Assembly (NCBI RefSeq): GCF_001297015.1
Contig: NZ_LIGE01000012.1
Location: forward strand, 1-64,000
Length of the DNA stretch: 64,000 bases
From: Pseudomonas sp. RIT-PI-r
Lineage (GTDB): Bacteria; Pseudomonadota; Gammaproteobacteria; Pseudomonadales; Pseudomonadaceae
Direction: 5' to 3'
In this document: in pieces, positions 45,145 through 54,563 of the stretch
Layout: every line of letters starts with the position of its first letter
Numbering within the stretch: position 1 is the stretch's first letter
Notes under the pieces: generated by a model
What the model saw: only the letters and a program-made list of their open reading frames with translations
Told to the model about the DNA's origin: nothing
The model's database searches: none
Position numbers and translations under genes: made by a program

Positions 45145-45711
45145 ATGTCTACTTCCCCCGTCACGTTGATGGTTGCGCGTCGCGTTGCCGATGGCCGCTA
45201 TCAGGATCTGATTGCCTGGCTGCGCGAAGGCGAACAGCTGGCCACCGACTTTCCCGGTTATCTCGGCTCCGGCGTGCTCGCTCCGCCGCCCGGCGATAAC
45301 GAATTCCAGATTATTTTCCGCTTCGTCGATGAACAGACCCTGCATGCCTGGGAGCACTCCGCTTCGCGCACTGCGTGGCTGGATCGTGGCAGCGATCTGT
45401 TTGCGCATCCGAAGGAACATAGAGTCAGCGGTATCGAAGGCTGGTTCGGTGCAGCCGGTCAGCGTCCTGCTCGCTGGAAGCAGGCGGTAGCAATCTGGCT
45501 GGCGTTCTTTCCGGTGTCGCTGCTGTTCAACTTTGTCCTCGGCCCACTGCTCGCTGAAATGAGCTTGTTGCCGCGTGTGTTGATCAGCACGGCGTGCCTG
45601 ACACCTTTGATGGTTTACTTCTTTATTCCACTGTCGACGCGCCTGCTGGCGAACTGGCTGAACAGCACGCCGGTGCGACTGCCGGTGACGGCAGCACCTC
45701 AGAAACATTGA
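45145..45711 (+). CDS. Antibiotic-biosynthesis-monooxygenase-like protein with C-terminal membrane helices
   Basis: The 188-residue protein has an N-terminal ABM ferredoxin-like domain (about 5-100; VTLMVARRVADGRYQDLIAWLREG, FPGYLGSGVLAPP) and two C-terminal helices (about 112-135 and 140-160). The role is unknown. The ATG at 45145 follows a CGGAGA site. It is divergent from the MerR/LitR-like gene and could be its target. Confidence 0.72.
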   Translation: MSTSPVTLMVARRVADGRYQDLIAWLREGEQLATDFPGYLGSGVLAPPPGDNEFQIIFRFVDEQTLHAWEHSASRTAWLDRGSDLFAHPKEHRVSGIEGWFGAAGQRPARWKQAVAIWLAFFPVSLLFNFVLGPLLAEMSLLPRVLISTACLTPLMVYFFIPLSTRLLANWLNSTPVRLPVTAAPQKH

Positions 45712-45794
45712 AGATCGCAGCCTCGTTGCACTCGACAGCTCCTACGGGAACGTAAGCCGGCCTGTGCAGGAGCTGCCGCAGGCTGCGATCTTTT
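45711..45794. repeat. REP pair, partly degenerate
   Basis: AAGATCGCAGCCTCG...CAGCTCCTAC and an inverted CAGGAGCTGCCGCAGGCTGCGATCTT unit, in the gap before folM. Confidence 0.8.
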
Positions 45795-45844
45795 CCGGCG
45801 TGTCGCTGTTATAGTTTTTGCTCCCTCCGCGATGCGAGCCGTTC

Positions 45845-46555
45845 ATGCCAGATTCCGCAGCCCCGATCCTCATCACCGGCGCCGGCCAGCGAGTCGGCCT
45901 GCATTGTGCGCAGCGTTTGCTCGAGGATGGTCATCGCGTCATCTTCACCTACCGCACTGAACGTCCCGGCGTGCAGACATTGCGTGATCTGGGCGCCCTC
46001 GGAATGTTCGCCGACTTCTCCAGCGAAGCCGGGATTCTCGCCTTCATCACTGAACTGAAAAACCATACCGACAGCCTGCGCGCCATCGTGCATAACGCCT
46101 CCGAATGGCTGGCCGAAACCCCGGGCAGCGAGACCGAAGCCTTCACGCGCATGATCAATCTGCACATGCTTGCCCCCTACCTGATCAACCTGCACTGCGC
46201 CGATTTGCTGCAGTGCTCGACGCCCGCCGACATCATCCACATCAGCGACGACGTCACCCGCAAGGGCAGCAGCAAACACATCGGCTATTGCGCCAGTAAA
46301 GCCGGGCTCGACAGCCTGACCCTGTCCTTTGCCGCGCGTTATGCGCCAGCCATCAAGGTCAACGGCATCGCGCCGGCCCTGCTATTGTTCAATCCCGACG
46401 ACGACGCGGCGTACCGCGCCAAGGCCCTGGCCAAATCCGCGCTGGGTATCGAACCCGGCAGTGAAGTGATCTATCAGAGCCTGCGCTACCTGCTCGACAA
46501 CCCCTATGTCACCGGGACGACCCTGACCGTCAACGGCGGACGGCACATCAAATAA
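45845..46555 (+). CDS. Dihydromonapterin reductase FolM (SDR)
   Basis: The 236-residue SDR has TGAGQRVGLHCAQRL (about 11-25), HNASEW and the catalytic Tyr-x-x-x-Lys in IGYCASKAGLDSL (about 149-153). FolM reduces dihydromonapterin to tetrahydromonapterin. The adjacent folE and folX supply its substrate, which confirms the assignment. The start at 45845 is preferred to a Met 9 codons upstream. Confidence 0.88.
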   Translation: MPDSAAPILITGAGQRVGLHCAQRLLEDGHRVIFTYRTERPGVQTLRDLGALGMFADFSSEAGILAFITELKNHTDSLRAIVHNASEWLAETPGSETEAFTRMINLHMLAPYLINLHCADLLQCSTPADIIHISDDVTRKGSSKHIGYCASKAGLDSLTLSFAARYAPAIKVNGIAPALLLFNPDDDAAYRAKALAKSALGIEPGSEVIYQSLRYLLDNPYVTGTTLTVNGGRHIK

Positions 46556-46576
46556 GCCGCTTCGCGAGGATGTTCC

Positions 46577-47137
46577 ATGACCCGCTCACTGCCCGAGAAC
46601 TACCGCGACATCCTCATCGGCCTCGGTGAAGATCCCGACCGTGAAGGACTGCTCGACACCCCGGCGCGCGCGGCCAAGGCCATGCGATACCTGTGTCACG
46701 GTTATGAACAGAGCGTCGACGAGATCGTCAATGGCGCGCTGTTTGCCTCGGACAGCGACGAGATGATCATCGTCGCCGACATCGAGCTGTATTCTTTGTG
46801 CGAACATCACCTGCTGCCCTTCATCGGCAAGGCCCATGTGGCTTATATTCCGACGGGCAAGGTGCTGGGGTTATCGAAGATCGCGCGGCTGGTGGACATG
46901 TTTGCCCGGCGCCTGCAGATTCAGGAAAACCTCACCCGACAGATCGCCGATGCGGTGCAACAGGTCACCGATGCCGCCGGTGTCGCCGTGGTCATCGAAG
47001 CCAGACACATGTGCATGATGATGCGCGGCGTTGAAAAACAGAATTCGACGATGAACACCTCGGTCATGCTCGGCGCCTTCCGCGAGTCGAGCAACACCCG
47101 CCAGGAGTTCCTGCAATTGATTGGACGGAGCAAGTAA
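46577..47137 (+). CDS. GTP cyclohydrolase I
   Basis: The 186-residue enzyme makes dihydroneopterin triphosphate from GTP. It has the zinc-site motif [20 protein letters not shown] (about 73-92), [23 protein letters not shown], and [13 protein letters not shown] with a zinc Cys. It lies 21 bases after folM and abuts folX. With these genes it probably supplies tetrahydromonapterin rather than folate. Confidence 0.92.
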   Translation: MTRSLPENYRDILIGLGEDPDREGLLDTPARAAKAMRYLCHGYEQSVDEIVNGALFASDSDEMIIVADIELYSLCEHHLLPFIGKAHVAYIPTGKVLGLSKIARLVDMFARRLQIQENLTRQIADAVQQVTDAAGVAVVIEARHMCMMMRGVEKQNSTMNTSVMLGAFRESSNTRQEFLQLIGRSK

Positions 47138-47509
47138 ATGCCACAACTTCAACCGGGAATGGCGCGCATCCGGGTCAAGGATCTGCGCTTGCGCACCTTT
47201 ATCGGGATCAACGAGGACGAAATCCTCAACAAGCAGGATGTACTGATCAACGTGACAATCCTGTATGCCGCACAAGAAGCGGTGCGTGACAACGACATTG
47301 ATCACGCGCTGAACTACCGCACCATCACCAAGGCGATCATCGCCCACGTCGAGGGCAATCGCTTTGCGCTGCTCGAACGCCTGACTCAGGAATTGCTCGA
47401 TCTGGTGATGAGTAACGGTTCGGTGCTGTACGCCGAAGTCGAAGTCGACAAGCCGCATGCGCTGCGTTTTGCCGAGTCGGTATCGATAACGCTCGCGGCA
47501 AGCCGCTGA
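47138..47509 (+). CDS. Dihydroneopterin triphosphate 2'-epimerase FolX
   Basis: The 123-residue protein belongs to the FolB/FolX fold ([60 protein letters not shown]). The ATG comes directly after the folE stop codon. Together with FolE and FolM it converts GTP to tetrahydromonapterin, the pterin cofactor of pseudomonad phenylalanine hydroxylase. Confidence 0.87.
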   Translation: MPQLQPGMARIRVKDLRLRTFIGINEDEILNKQDVLINVTILYAAQEAVRDNDIDHALNYRTITKAIIAHVEGNRFALLERLTQELLDLVMSNGSVLYAEVEVDKPHALRFAESVSITLAASR

Positions 47510-47510
47510 G

Positions 47511-47553
47511 CTTCAAGCTTCAAGCTTCAAGCTTCAAGCTTCAAGCTTCAAGC
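47511..47553. repeat. Tandem heptamer, about six copies of GCTTCAA
   Basis: Consecutive GCTTCAA units follow folX directly. A GCTTGAAGCTTGCCGCTC segment at about 47588-47606 can pair with them, giving a long imperfect hairpin before the DUF1244 gene. A related GCTTGAAACTCGAAGCTTGCCGCT segment occurs near 57816-57841. Confidence 0.85.
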
Positions 47554-47629
47554 GGTAAGCTAACGGCCGACCCCGATCCAATCTTGCAGCTTGAAGCTTG
47601 CCGCTCAAAGCTGTCTCGCAGAGACCCCC

Positions 47630-47926
47630 ATGACTGATCAACAACGCCTCGAACTCGAAGCCGCCGCCTTTCGCCGGCTGGTCGCCCATCTGGACAGCCG
47701 CAAGGACGTGCAGAATATCGACCTGATGAACCTCGCCGGCTTCTGCCGCAACTGCCTGTCGAAGTGGTACAAGGCCGAAGCCGACGAGCGCCAGATCGAG
47801 GTCAGCCTCGACGACGCCCGCGAAGTGGTTTACGGCATGCCGTACGCCGAATGGAAAGCCCAATATCAGCAAGAAGCCAACGCTGAACAACAAGCAGCGT
47901 TCGCCAAAGGAAAAACCCATGAGTGA
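47630..47926 (+). CDS. DUF1244 protein
   Basis: The 98-residue protein is helical with the family core AAAFRRLVAHLDSRKDVQNIDLMNLAGFCRNCLSKWYKAEA (about 10-52) and YGMPYAEWKAQYQ. The conserved Cys pair in FCRNCLSKW suggests metal binding. Its end overlaps the HopJ-like gene by 8 bases, so the two are cotranscribed. The molecular role is unknown. Confidence 0.82.
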   Translation: MTDQQRLELEAAAFRRLVAHLDSRKDVQNIDLMNLAGFCRNCLSKWYKAEADERQIEVSLDDAREVVYGMPYAEWKAQYQQEANAEQQAAFAKGKTHE

Positions 47927-48257
47927 TCTGAATACCCTGCGCGCCAGTCTGAAGAGCGGCGATCATGCTTTCGCCGACACCCTGGCCTTCATTGCTGCCG
48001 GTTACGACTACCAGCCGCAAGCGTTCAACAACGGTGGCGTGGAAAACGCCGCCGGGCAGAACGAAGGCTCGTGCAAGACCTTGGGTCTGGCGCTGCTGGA
48101 AGGGCTGAGCGATGAAGAAGCGCTGTTGGCGTTTGGTGAGCATTACCGTTCGGTGGTCGCGACGCCAGAGGGCAGTGATCACGGCAATATCCGGGCGTTG
48201 ATCAAGCATGGTCTGGCCGGCGTCAAATTCACCGCGCAACCCCTGACCCGCCGCTGA
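47919..48257 (+). CDS. HopJ-family protein
   Basis: The 112-residue protein has the HopJ core HAFADTLAFIAAGYDYQPQAFNNGG...NEGSCKTLGLALL. Despite the family name (type III effector HopJ), this is a widespread small housekeeping-type protein, and no type III secretion genes are seen here. It is coupled to DUF1244. Confidence 0.82.
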   Translation: MSDLNTLRASLKSGDHAFADTLAFIAAGYDYQPQAFNNGGVENAAGQNEGSCKTLGLALLEGLSDEEALLAFGEHYRSVVATPEGSDHGNIRALIKHGLAGVKFTAQPLTRR

Positions 48258-48260
48258 TCA

Positions 48261-48295
48261 AGATCAAAAGATCGCAGCCTTCGGCAGCTCCTACA
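48261..48295. repeat. Single REP unit
   Basis: AAGATCAAAAGATCGCAGCC...CAGCTCCTAC directly after the HopJ-like stop codon; its inverted partner has been replaced by a different repeat family. Confidence 0.8.
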
Positions 48296-48297
48296 CC

Positions 48298-48409
48298 GTG
48301 ATCGTTCCCACGCTCCGCGTGGGAATGCAGCCGGGGACGCTCCGCGTCCCATCGGACGCAGAGCGTCCAGATGAGGCATTCCCACGCAGAGCGTGGGAAC
48401 GATCATCAC
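48298..48409. repeat. Palindromic repeat, GATCGTTCCCACGCTC family
   Basis: GTGATCGTTCCCACGCT and its complement bound nested hairpins (CGCGTGGGAATGC, GGGACGC...GCGTCC). A second member is at 57563-57675. Confidence 0.85.
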
Positions 48410-48429
48410 GTGGCTGAATCTGCGGGCAC

Positions 48430-48460
48430 AAAAAAACCGGCCAATATGGCCGGTTTTTTT
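48430..48460 (-). terminator. Bidirectional terminator between hopJ-like and trxB genes
   Basis: AAAAAACCGGCC-AATAT-GGCCGGTTTTTTT, 11 bases past the trxB stop codon, with T-runs in both directions. Confidence 0.9.
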
Positions 48461-48471
48461 ATGTCTGCGAT

Positions 48472-49581
<1,110 letters not shown>

Positions 49582-49745
49582 TTAAGGAAATACGGTTTAA
49601 CAATCCAGCTCATAGGTGGTCTCTATGCCGACACACTGACGAGATGGACGTCTTTGTTACAGTGAATGTCGATCGCTCTGCCGCGCTTTCGCCACCCGTG
49701 CAAAGTCGGTAAGGTCGGCGCGTTTTCCCTTGCTCGGAGCACCTT

Positions 49746-50498
49746 ATGCCCGCCCCCGTTCTGTCCGGCCCGCAATACCTGCGCGAAGGCCTCAAACTGG
49801 TCTTGAGCCCAGGCTTGCGCCTGTTCGTGTTGTTGCCGCTGCTGATCAACCTGGTGCTGTTCGTCGGATTGATTTATCTGGCCGGCCACCAGTTCAGCCT
49901 CTGGGTCGATACGCTGATGCCGTCGCTGCCCGAATGGCTGAGTTTCCTCAGTTACATCCTCTGGCCTTTGTTCGTGGTGCTGGTGGCGCTGATGGTGTTC
50001 TTCACCTTCACCATGCTCGCCAACGTGATCGCCGCGCCGTTCAACGGTTTCCTTGCGGAAAAAGTCGAAGTGGTGGTGCGCGGCACCGATGACTTTCCGG
50101 CGTTCAGCTGGGGTGAACTGATTGCGATGGTCCCGCGCACCCTCGCCCGGGAAATGCGCAAACTGGGCTACTTCCTGCCCCGCGCCATCGGCCTGTTCAT
50201 CCTCTCGTTCATCCCGGTGGTAAACATCATCGCTGCACCGCTGTGGCTGCTGTTCGGCGTATGGATGATGGCGATCCAGTACATCGACTACCCGGCGGAC
50301 AACCACAAACTGGGCTGGAACGAGATGCTCGCCTGGCTGCGGCAGAAGCGCTGGCAGAGCATGAGTTTTGGCGGGATCGTCTATCTGGTGCTGCTGATTC
50401 CGGTGGTCAACATTCTGATGATGCCGGCGGCTGTTGCAGGCGCGACACTGTTCTGGGTGCGTGAGCGTGGCGCGGAAAATCTGGTGACCCAGCGCTAG
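49746..50498 (+). CDS. Sulfate transporter CysZ
   Basis: The 250-residue protein has the EI24/CysZ architecture with several hydrophobic segments (about 22-48, 65-100, 145-180 and 205-230) and motifs [26 protein letters not shown] and [16 protein letters not shown]. CysZ imports sulfate at the inner membrane for cysteine synthesis; the reductive genes cysDNC are 8 kb away. A CGGAGC site precedes the ATG. Confidence 0.9.
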   Translation: MPAPVLSGPQYLREGLKLVLSPGLRLFVLLPLLINLVLFVGLIYLAGHQFSLWVDTLMPSLPEWLSFLSYILWPLFVVLVALMVFFTFTMLANVIAAPFNGFLAEKVEVVVRGTDDFPAFSWGELIAMVPRTLAREMRKLGYFLPRAIGLFILSFIPVVNIIAAPLWLLFGVWMMAIQYIDYPADNHKLGWNEMLAWLRQKRWQSMSFGGIVYLVLLIPVVNILMMPAAVAGATLFWVRERGAENLVTQR

Positions 50499-50562
50499 GT
50501 TCGTCACAAATCCATCATCCGAACGTCACAAGCACGACATGGCCTCAGTCGACACTGAGGTC

Positions 50563-51738
50563 ATGACGACAGCTCTACATATCACCCTGATCAGCGAAAC
50601 CTTCCCACCGGAAATCAACGGCGTGGCCAATACGCTTGGCCGCTTGTGCGATGGACTGCGCGCGCGTGGGCATCAGGTCGAATTGGTGCGCCCGCGTCAG
50701 GCCGGCGATCCGCAGCGCAGTGAGGATGATGCGCTCCTGTTATGTCGGGGCTGGCCACTGCCGGGGTACCCGGGGCTGCAATGGGGGCAGTCGTCGATGC
50801 ATAAACTGCTGCGGCGCTGGAAGCGCCAGCGTCCCGATGTGCTGTACATCGCCACGGAAGGCCCGCTCGGGTTGTCGGCGCTGCGGGCGGCGCGCCGTTT
50901 GGGGATTTCGGTGGTCAGCGGTTTCCATACCAATTTTCAGCAGTACACCAGTCAGTACGGCCTCGGCTTGCTGACGCGGATGCTCACGCATTATCTGCGC
51001 TGGTTTCACAATCGTTCGGCCATGACGCTGGTGCCGAGTGTCAGCCAACGCCTGGAGCTGGAGCGGCGGCATTTCGAGCGGTTGGCGTTGTTGTCGCGTG
51101 GTGTCGACAGCCAGTTGTTTCATCCGAGCAAACGCCTGAATGCCTTGCGTGAGCAATGGGGGCTGGGCGAGCGCGATATCGCCGTGATTCACGTAGGACG
51201 CCTCGCCCCGGAGAAAAATCTGGGCTTGCTCAAGCGCAGTTTCGACACCCTGCGCAGCAGTTATCCACAGCGCAATCTGAAACTGATCGTGGTTGGCGAC
51301 GGTCCGCAACGGTTAGCGCTGGAAAAGGAACTGCCCGAGGCGATTTTCTGCGGTGCGCAGCGCGGTGAAGCGTTGGCGGCGCACTATGCGTCCGGGGATC
51401 TGTTTGTGTTTCCAAGCCTGACGGAAACCTTCGGCAATGTGGTGATGGAGGCGTTGGCTTCAGGGTTGGGCGTGGTGGCTTACGATCAGGCTGCGGCGGC
51501 GCAGCACATTCGCCACGGTTACAACGGCGTGTTGGCGATGCCGGGTGATGAGCAGGCGTTTTGCGAGGCGGCGGCGTGGTTGCTGGAGGAGGATGAGACG
51601 TTGCGTTGCGTGCGCCTGAATGCGCGGCAGCATGCGAGTCGCCAGGGGTGGGCGGCGATCATTGAGCAGTTTGAGGAGCACTTGCGTGGGGCTTGTGTGG
51701 GGGAGCAAGTGGTGCCGAATGCGCAGACATTGCCTTGA
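50563..51738 (+). CDS. GT4-family glycosyltransferase
   Basis: The start at 50563 gives 391 residues; an ATG at 50539 would add 8. The N-terminal domain opens with ITLISETFPPEINGVANTLGRL, and the nucleotide-sugar domain has HVGRLAPEKNLGLLKRSF (about 215-232), VVGDGPQR and FPSLTETFGNVVMEALASG (about 300-318), the EX7E-type motif of GT4 retaining enzymes. It resembles PimB-like mannosyl or glucosyl transferases acting on lipids. Acceptor and donor are unknown. Confidence 0.82.
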   Translation: MTTALHITLISETFPPEINGVANTLGRLCDGLRARGHQVELVRPRQAGDPQRSEDDALLLCRGWPLPGYPGLQWGQSSMHKLLRRWKRQRPDVLYIATEGPLGLSALRAARRLGISVVSGFHTNFQQYTSQYGLGLLTRMLTHYLRWFHNRSAMTLVPSVSQRLELERRHFERLALLSRGVDSQLFHPSKRLNALREQWGLGERDIAVIHVGRLAPEKNLGLLKRSFDTLRSSYPQRNLKLIVVGDGPQRLALEKELPEAIFCGAQRGEALAAHYASGDLFVFPSLTETFGNVVMEALASGLGVVAYDQAAAAQHIRHGYNGVLAMPGDEQAFCEAAAWLLEEDETLRCVRLNARQHASRQGWAAIIEQFEEHLRGACVGEQVVPNAQTLP

Positions 51739-51762
51739 GTTCAGGCGACTCGGAGACCGTCA

Positions 51763-51826
51763 TCGCGAGCAGGCTCACTCCTACAGGGGAACGCCTTCCA
51801 ATTGTAGGAGTGAGCCTGCTCGCGAA
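51763..51826. repeat. REP pair, GCGAGCAGGCTCACTCCTAC type
   Basis: An inverted pair between the convergent glycosyltransferase and Old Yellow Enzyme genes. Confidence 0.85.
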
Positions 51827-51846
51827 GGGATCATTGAGAACGCCGC

Positions 51847-52950
51847 TTAAACCAGCGTCATCAACGCCTCACGGCTGAACGGCAGAATATCCTGCTCACG
51901 CCCTTCGCGAACTTTTTGCGCCCAGTCCGGGTCGACCAGCAACGCACGGCCCACGGCCACCAGATCGAATTCCTCTTTGTTCAGACGCTCCAGCAGATTC
52001 TCCAGACTGGCCGGTTGCGCGACCTTGTCGGTGTTGACCATGAATTGCAGGAACTCGCCATCGAGGCCAACACTGCCGACGGTGATGGTCGGTTTGCCGG
52101 TCAGCTTGCGGGTCCAGCCCGCCAGGTTCAGCTCGGAGCCGTCGAACTCCGGCTCCCAGAAACGCCGCGTCGAGCAGTGGAAAATATCCACGCCGGCGTC
52201 AGACAAAGGCTTGAGGAACTCGCCCAGTGCTTCTGGGGTTTGCACCAGACGCGCGGTGTAATCCTGCTGCTTCCACTGCGAGAAGCGGAAGATGATCGGG
52301 AAACCTTCGCCGACTGCTGCACGCACCGCTTGAATCAGCTCGATGGCGAAACGTGAACGATTGGCCAGGCTGCCGCCGTATTCGTCGGTGCGCTGGTTGC
52401 TGCCTTCCCAGAAGAACTGGTCGACCAGATAGCCGTGGGCACCGTGGATTTCCACGCCGTCCATACCGATGCTTTGTGCGTCCTTGGCGGCTTGGGCGAA
52501 TGCGGCGATTACGTCCTTGATGTCCTGTTGGGTCATGCCGTGCACCACGACCTGACCGTCCTTGAGTTTTTCCGACGGACCGTAAGCCGGCACGCTGGCG
52601 TCCGGCTCGGTGCCGATGCGGCGTACGCTGCCGACATGCCAGAGTTGCGGAACGATCTTGCCGCCTTCAGCGTGAACAGCGTCGACGACTTTCTTCCAGC
52701 CGGCCAACGGCGCTTGACCAAAGAATTGCGGCACGTTCGGGTAACCGTTGGAGGCGATGTGGCCGACGGTGGTGCCTTCGGTGATGATCAGGCCGACACC
52801 GGCGGCTGCGCGACGGCGGTAGTACTCAATGACTTTCGAATTCGGCACGCCACCCGGGGAGAAGGAGCGGGTCATCGGCGCCATGACCACGCGGGTCGGC
52901 AGTTCGAGGGCACCGAGGTGGAACGGTTTGAACAAGGCTTGAACGGGCAT
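51847..52950 (-). CDS. NADH:flavin oxidoreductase, Old Yellow Enzyme family
   Basis: The 367-residue FMN-dependent TIM-barrel enzyme has VMAPMTRSF (about 22-30), PQLWHVG, GVEIHGAHGYLVDQFFWEGSNQRTDEYGGSLANR (about 170-203) and VGRALLVDPDWA (about 335-346). The catalytic region uses a classical HGAH pair, indicating reduction of activated alkenes or nitro compounds. No linked regulator is seen. Confidence 0.88.
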   Translation of the reverse strand: MPVQALFKPFHLGALELPTRVVMAPMTRSFSPGGVPNSKVIEYYRRRAAAGVGLIITEGTTVGHIASNGYPNVPQFFGQAPLAGWKKVVDAVHAEGGKIVPQLWHVGSVRRIGTEPDASVPAYGPSEKLKDGQVVVHGMTQQDIKDVIAAFAQAAKDAQSIGMDGVEIHGAHGYLVDQFFWEGSNQRTDEYGGSLANRSRFAIELIQAVRAAVGEGFPIIFRFSQWKQQDYTARLVQTPEALGEFLKPLSDAGVDIFHCSTRRFWEPEFDGSELNLAGWTRKLTGKPTITVGSVGLDGEFLQFMVNTDKVAQPASLENLLERLNKEEFDLVAVGRALLVDPDWAQKVREGREQDILPFSREALMTLV

Positions 52951-53047
52951 CGAAGGGCTCCACAGAAAAGGCTTTATGACGGCGATAATATGGAGAGTCG
53001 AAGCCGTTGAACAGCATTATTGATTTTGGTGATTAAGGATCAGAAAC

Positions 53048-53109
53048 GAAAAGACCGCAGCCCCGTCAGTCCCGTGTAGGAGCTGCCGAAGGCTGCGATC
53101 TTTTGATCT
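53048..53109. repeat. REP unit with decayed partner
   Basis: A complete GTAGGAGCTGCCGAAGGCTGCGATCTTTTG unit at about 53076-53106 and a worn AAAAGACCGCAGCC partner to its left. Confidence 0.75.
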
Positions 53110-53116
53110 TGCTGTT

Positions 53117-53599
53117 TCAGCTCAGCGCTTTTTCAATCGCATGAACAATGGTCGGATCATCCGGCGCCGTGCGCGGCGAGAACCGCGCCAATACGCGGCC
53201 GTCCTTGCCGAGCAAAAACTTTTCGAAATTCCAGGTGATGTCACCGGGAAACTCCGCGCCCTCGCCCGCCAGCAGGCGATAGAGCTGATGCCGTTCGTGA
53301 CCGTTGACTTCGAGCTTGCTCGACAACGGAAACGTCACGCCATAGTTAAGGCTGCAGAAATCCTGAATTTCCTTTTCAGAACCGGGTTCCTGGCCGGCAA
53401 ACTGGTTGCACGGCAGGCCCAGCACACTGAAGCCTTTGCCTTTGAATTGCTGATAGAGGTTTTCCAGCGCCGCGTACTGAGGGGTCAAGCCGCACTTGGA
53501 GGCGACGTTGACCACCAGCACGACTTGGCCCTTGAACGGCGCCAGCGGTAGCTCCTGACCATCCAGGGCTGTCAACTTAAGGTCGTGAAAAGCACTCAT
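53117..53599 (-). CDS. Glutathione peroxidase family protein
   Basis: The 160-residue thioredoxin-fold peroxidase has peroxidatic Cys36 in NVASKCGLTPQY, Gln and Trp of the catalytic set in LGLPCNQFAGQEPG and ITWNFEKFLLG. It reduces peroxides using glutathione or thioredoxin; the non-seleno, Cys type suggests thioredoxin. It is a single gene. Confidence 0.9.
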   Translation of the reverse strand: MSAFHDLKLTALDGQELPLAPFKGQVVLVVNVASKCGLTPQYAALENLYQQFKGKGFSVLGLPCNQFAGQEPGSEKEIQDFCSLNYGVTFPLSSKLEVNGHERHQLYRLLAGEGAEFPGDITWNFEKFLLGKDGRVLARFSPRTAPDDPTIVHAIEKALS

Positions 53600-53671
53600 G
53601 ACGAACTCCAGGATTCCGATGTTCTACTCGAAACAGCCACTTGGCGAGGCCACCAAGGACAGCCGCGGACT

Positions 53672-53692
53672 AAAAAGGCGCCCGCAGGCGCC
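53672..53692 (-). terminator. Terminator of the SlyD-like gene
   Basis: A GGCGCC stem with a short loop is followed on the minus strand by TTTTT, 31 bases past the stop codon. Confidence 0.7.
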
Positions 53693-53722
53693 TCTCCAGT
53701 ACTCGAAGCTTAGCGCAGAAAA

Positions 53723-54208
53723 TCAGTGGTGATGGCCACCTTCGCCATGGACGTGGCCATGAGCGATTTCTTCCTGGCTGGCATCACGGATGTCAACGAT
53801 CTTCACTTTGAAGTTCAGACGCTGACCGGCCAACGGGTGGTTGCCGTCGACGGTCACGTCGTCGCCGTCGAGGTCACGGATGGTGACGATCTGCATCTGG
53901 CCGTCCGGCGCCGAAGCGTGGAACTGCATGCCGACTTCCAGCTCGTCAACGCCTTCGAACATGCTGCGGCTCAGGGTGCTGACCAGCTCGGCGGCGTATT
54001 CGCCGTAAGCGTCTTCCGGTTCAACGGCGACTTCCAGTTCGTCACCAACCGTTTTGCCTTCCAGCGCTTTTTCCAGGCCCGGGATGATGTTGCCTGCGCC
54101 TTGCAGGTAGACCAGCGGAGCGCCGCCGGCGGAGCTGTCGATGACCTCACCAGCGTCGTTGGTCAGGGTATAGTCGATGGAGACAGCCTTATTGGCGGCG
54201 ATCAGCAT
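53723..54208 (-). CDS. SlyD-like FKBP-type peptidyl-prolyl isomerase
   Basis: The 161-residue protein has the FKBP domain split by an IF chaperone insert: DYTLTNDAGEVIDSS, PLVYLQGAGNIIPGLEKALEGKTVGDE, PEDAYGEYAAELVSTLSRSMF and NHPLAGQRLNFKVKIVDIRDA. A short His-rich tail (HGHVHGEGGHHH) can bind nickel or other metals. The start at 54208 removes 33 non-homologous residues. Its ATG overlaps the possible start of the divergent DUF3565 gene. Confidence 0.87.
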   Translation of the reverse strand: MLIAANKAVSIDYTLTNDAGEVIDSSAGGAPLVYLQGAGNIIPGLEKALEGKTVGDELEVAVEPEDAYGEYAAELVSTLSRSMFEGVDELEVGMQFHASAPDGQMQIVTIRDLDGDDVTVDGNHPLAGQRLNFKVKIVDIRDASQEEIAHGHVHGEGGHHH

Positions 54209-54503
54209 GGGGCGAGACCTTTTGCAGAAGAATATAGAAAGGCCAAGTTTAGCGAAGCAATCGCGCGAAAGCGAACACAACCCGGACAAACGGGTTTCGA
54301 CGATCACAGGCTTCCATCAGGACGAAGACGCTCATTGGGTGGTCGAGCTTTCCTGTGGCCACACCCAGCACCTGCGCCACCAGCCGCCGTGGCAATCCCG
54401 CGCCTGGGTGCTCGACCCGGCGCAACGTATTGAAAAAATAGGCCAAGCCTTTGCCTGCGGTTGGTGCGCACAAGGCTCGGTTAGCGATAACCTTGGCGAC
54501 TGA
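54207..54503 (+). CDS. DUF3565 protein
   Basis: The conserved part (about residues 35-90) is GFHQDEDAHWVVELSCGHTQHLRHQPPWQSRAWV and FACGWC, with Cys/His pairs suggesting metal binding. The only in-frame ATG, at 54207, overlaps the slyD start codon by two bases, leaving no room for an ordinary promoter outside slyD; a TTG at 54222 is an alternative. The function is unknown. Confidence 0.65.
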   Translation: MGRDLLQKNIERPSLAKQSRESEHNPDKRVSTITGFHQDEDAHWVVELSCGHTQHLRHQPPWQSRAWVLDPAQRIEKIGQAFACGWCAQGSVSDNLGD

Positions 54504-54563
54504 ATTTCGGTAGGTCGTCAGACATAAGCGACCGCCATTGCCATGCAACTTTAGAGAATTCGC

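Noticed and set aside
47919..48257. Type III secretion effector
   Set aside because: The HopJ name is historical; no type III apparatus or chaperone gene is present, and the family is widespread in non-pathogens.
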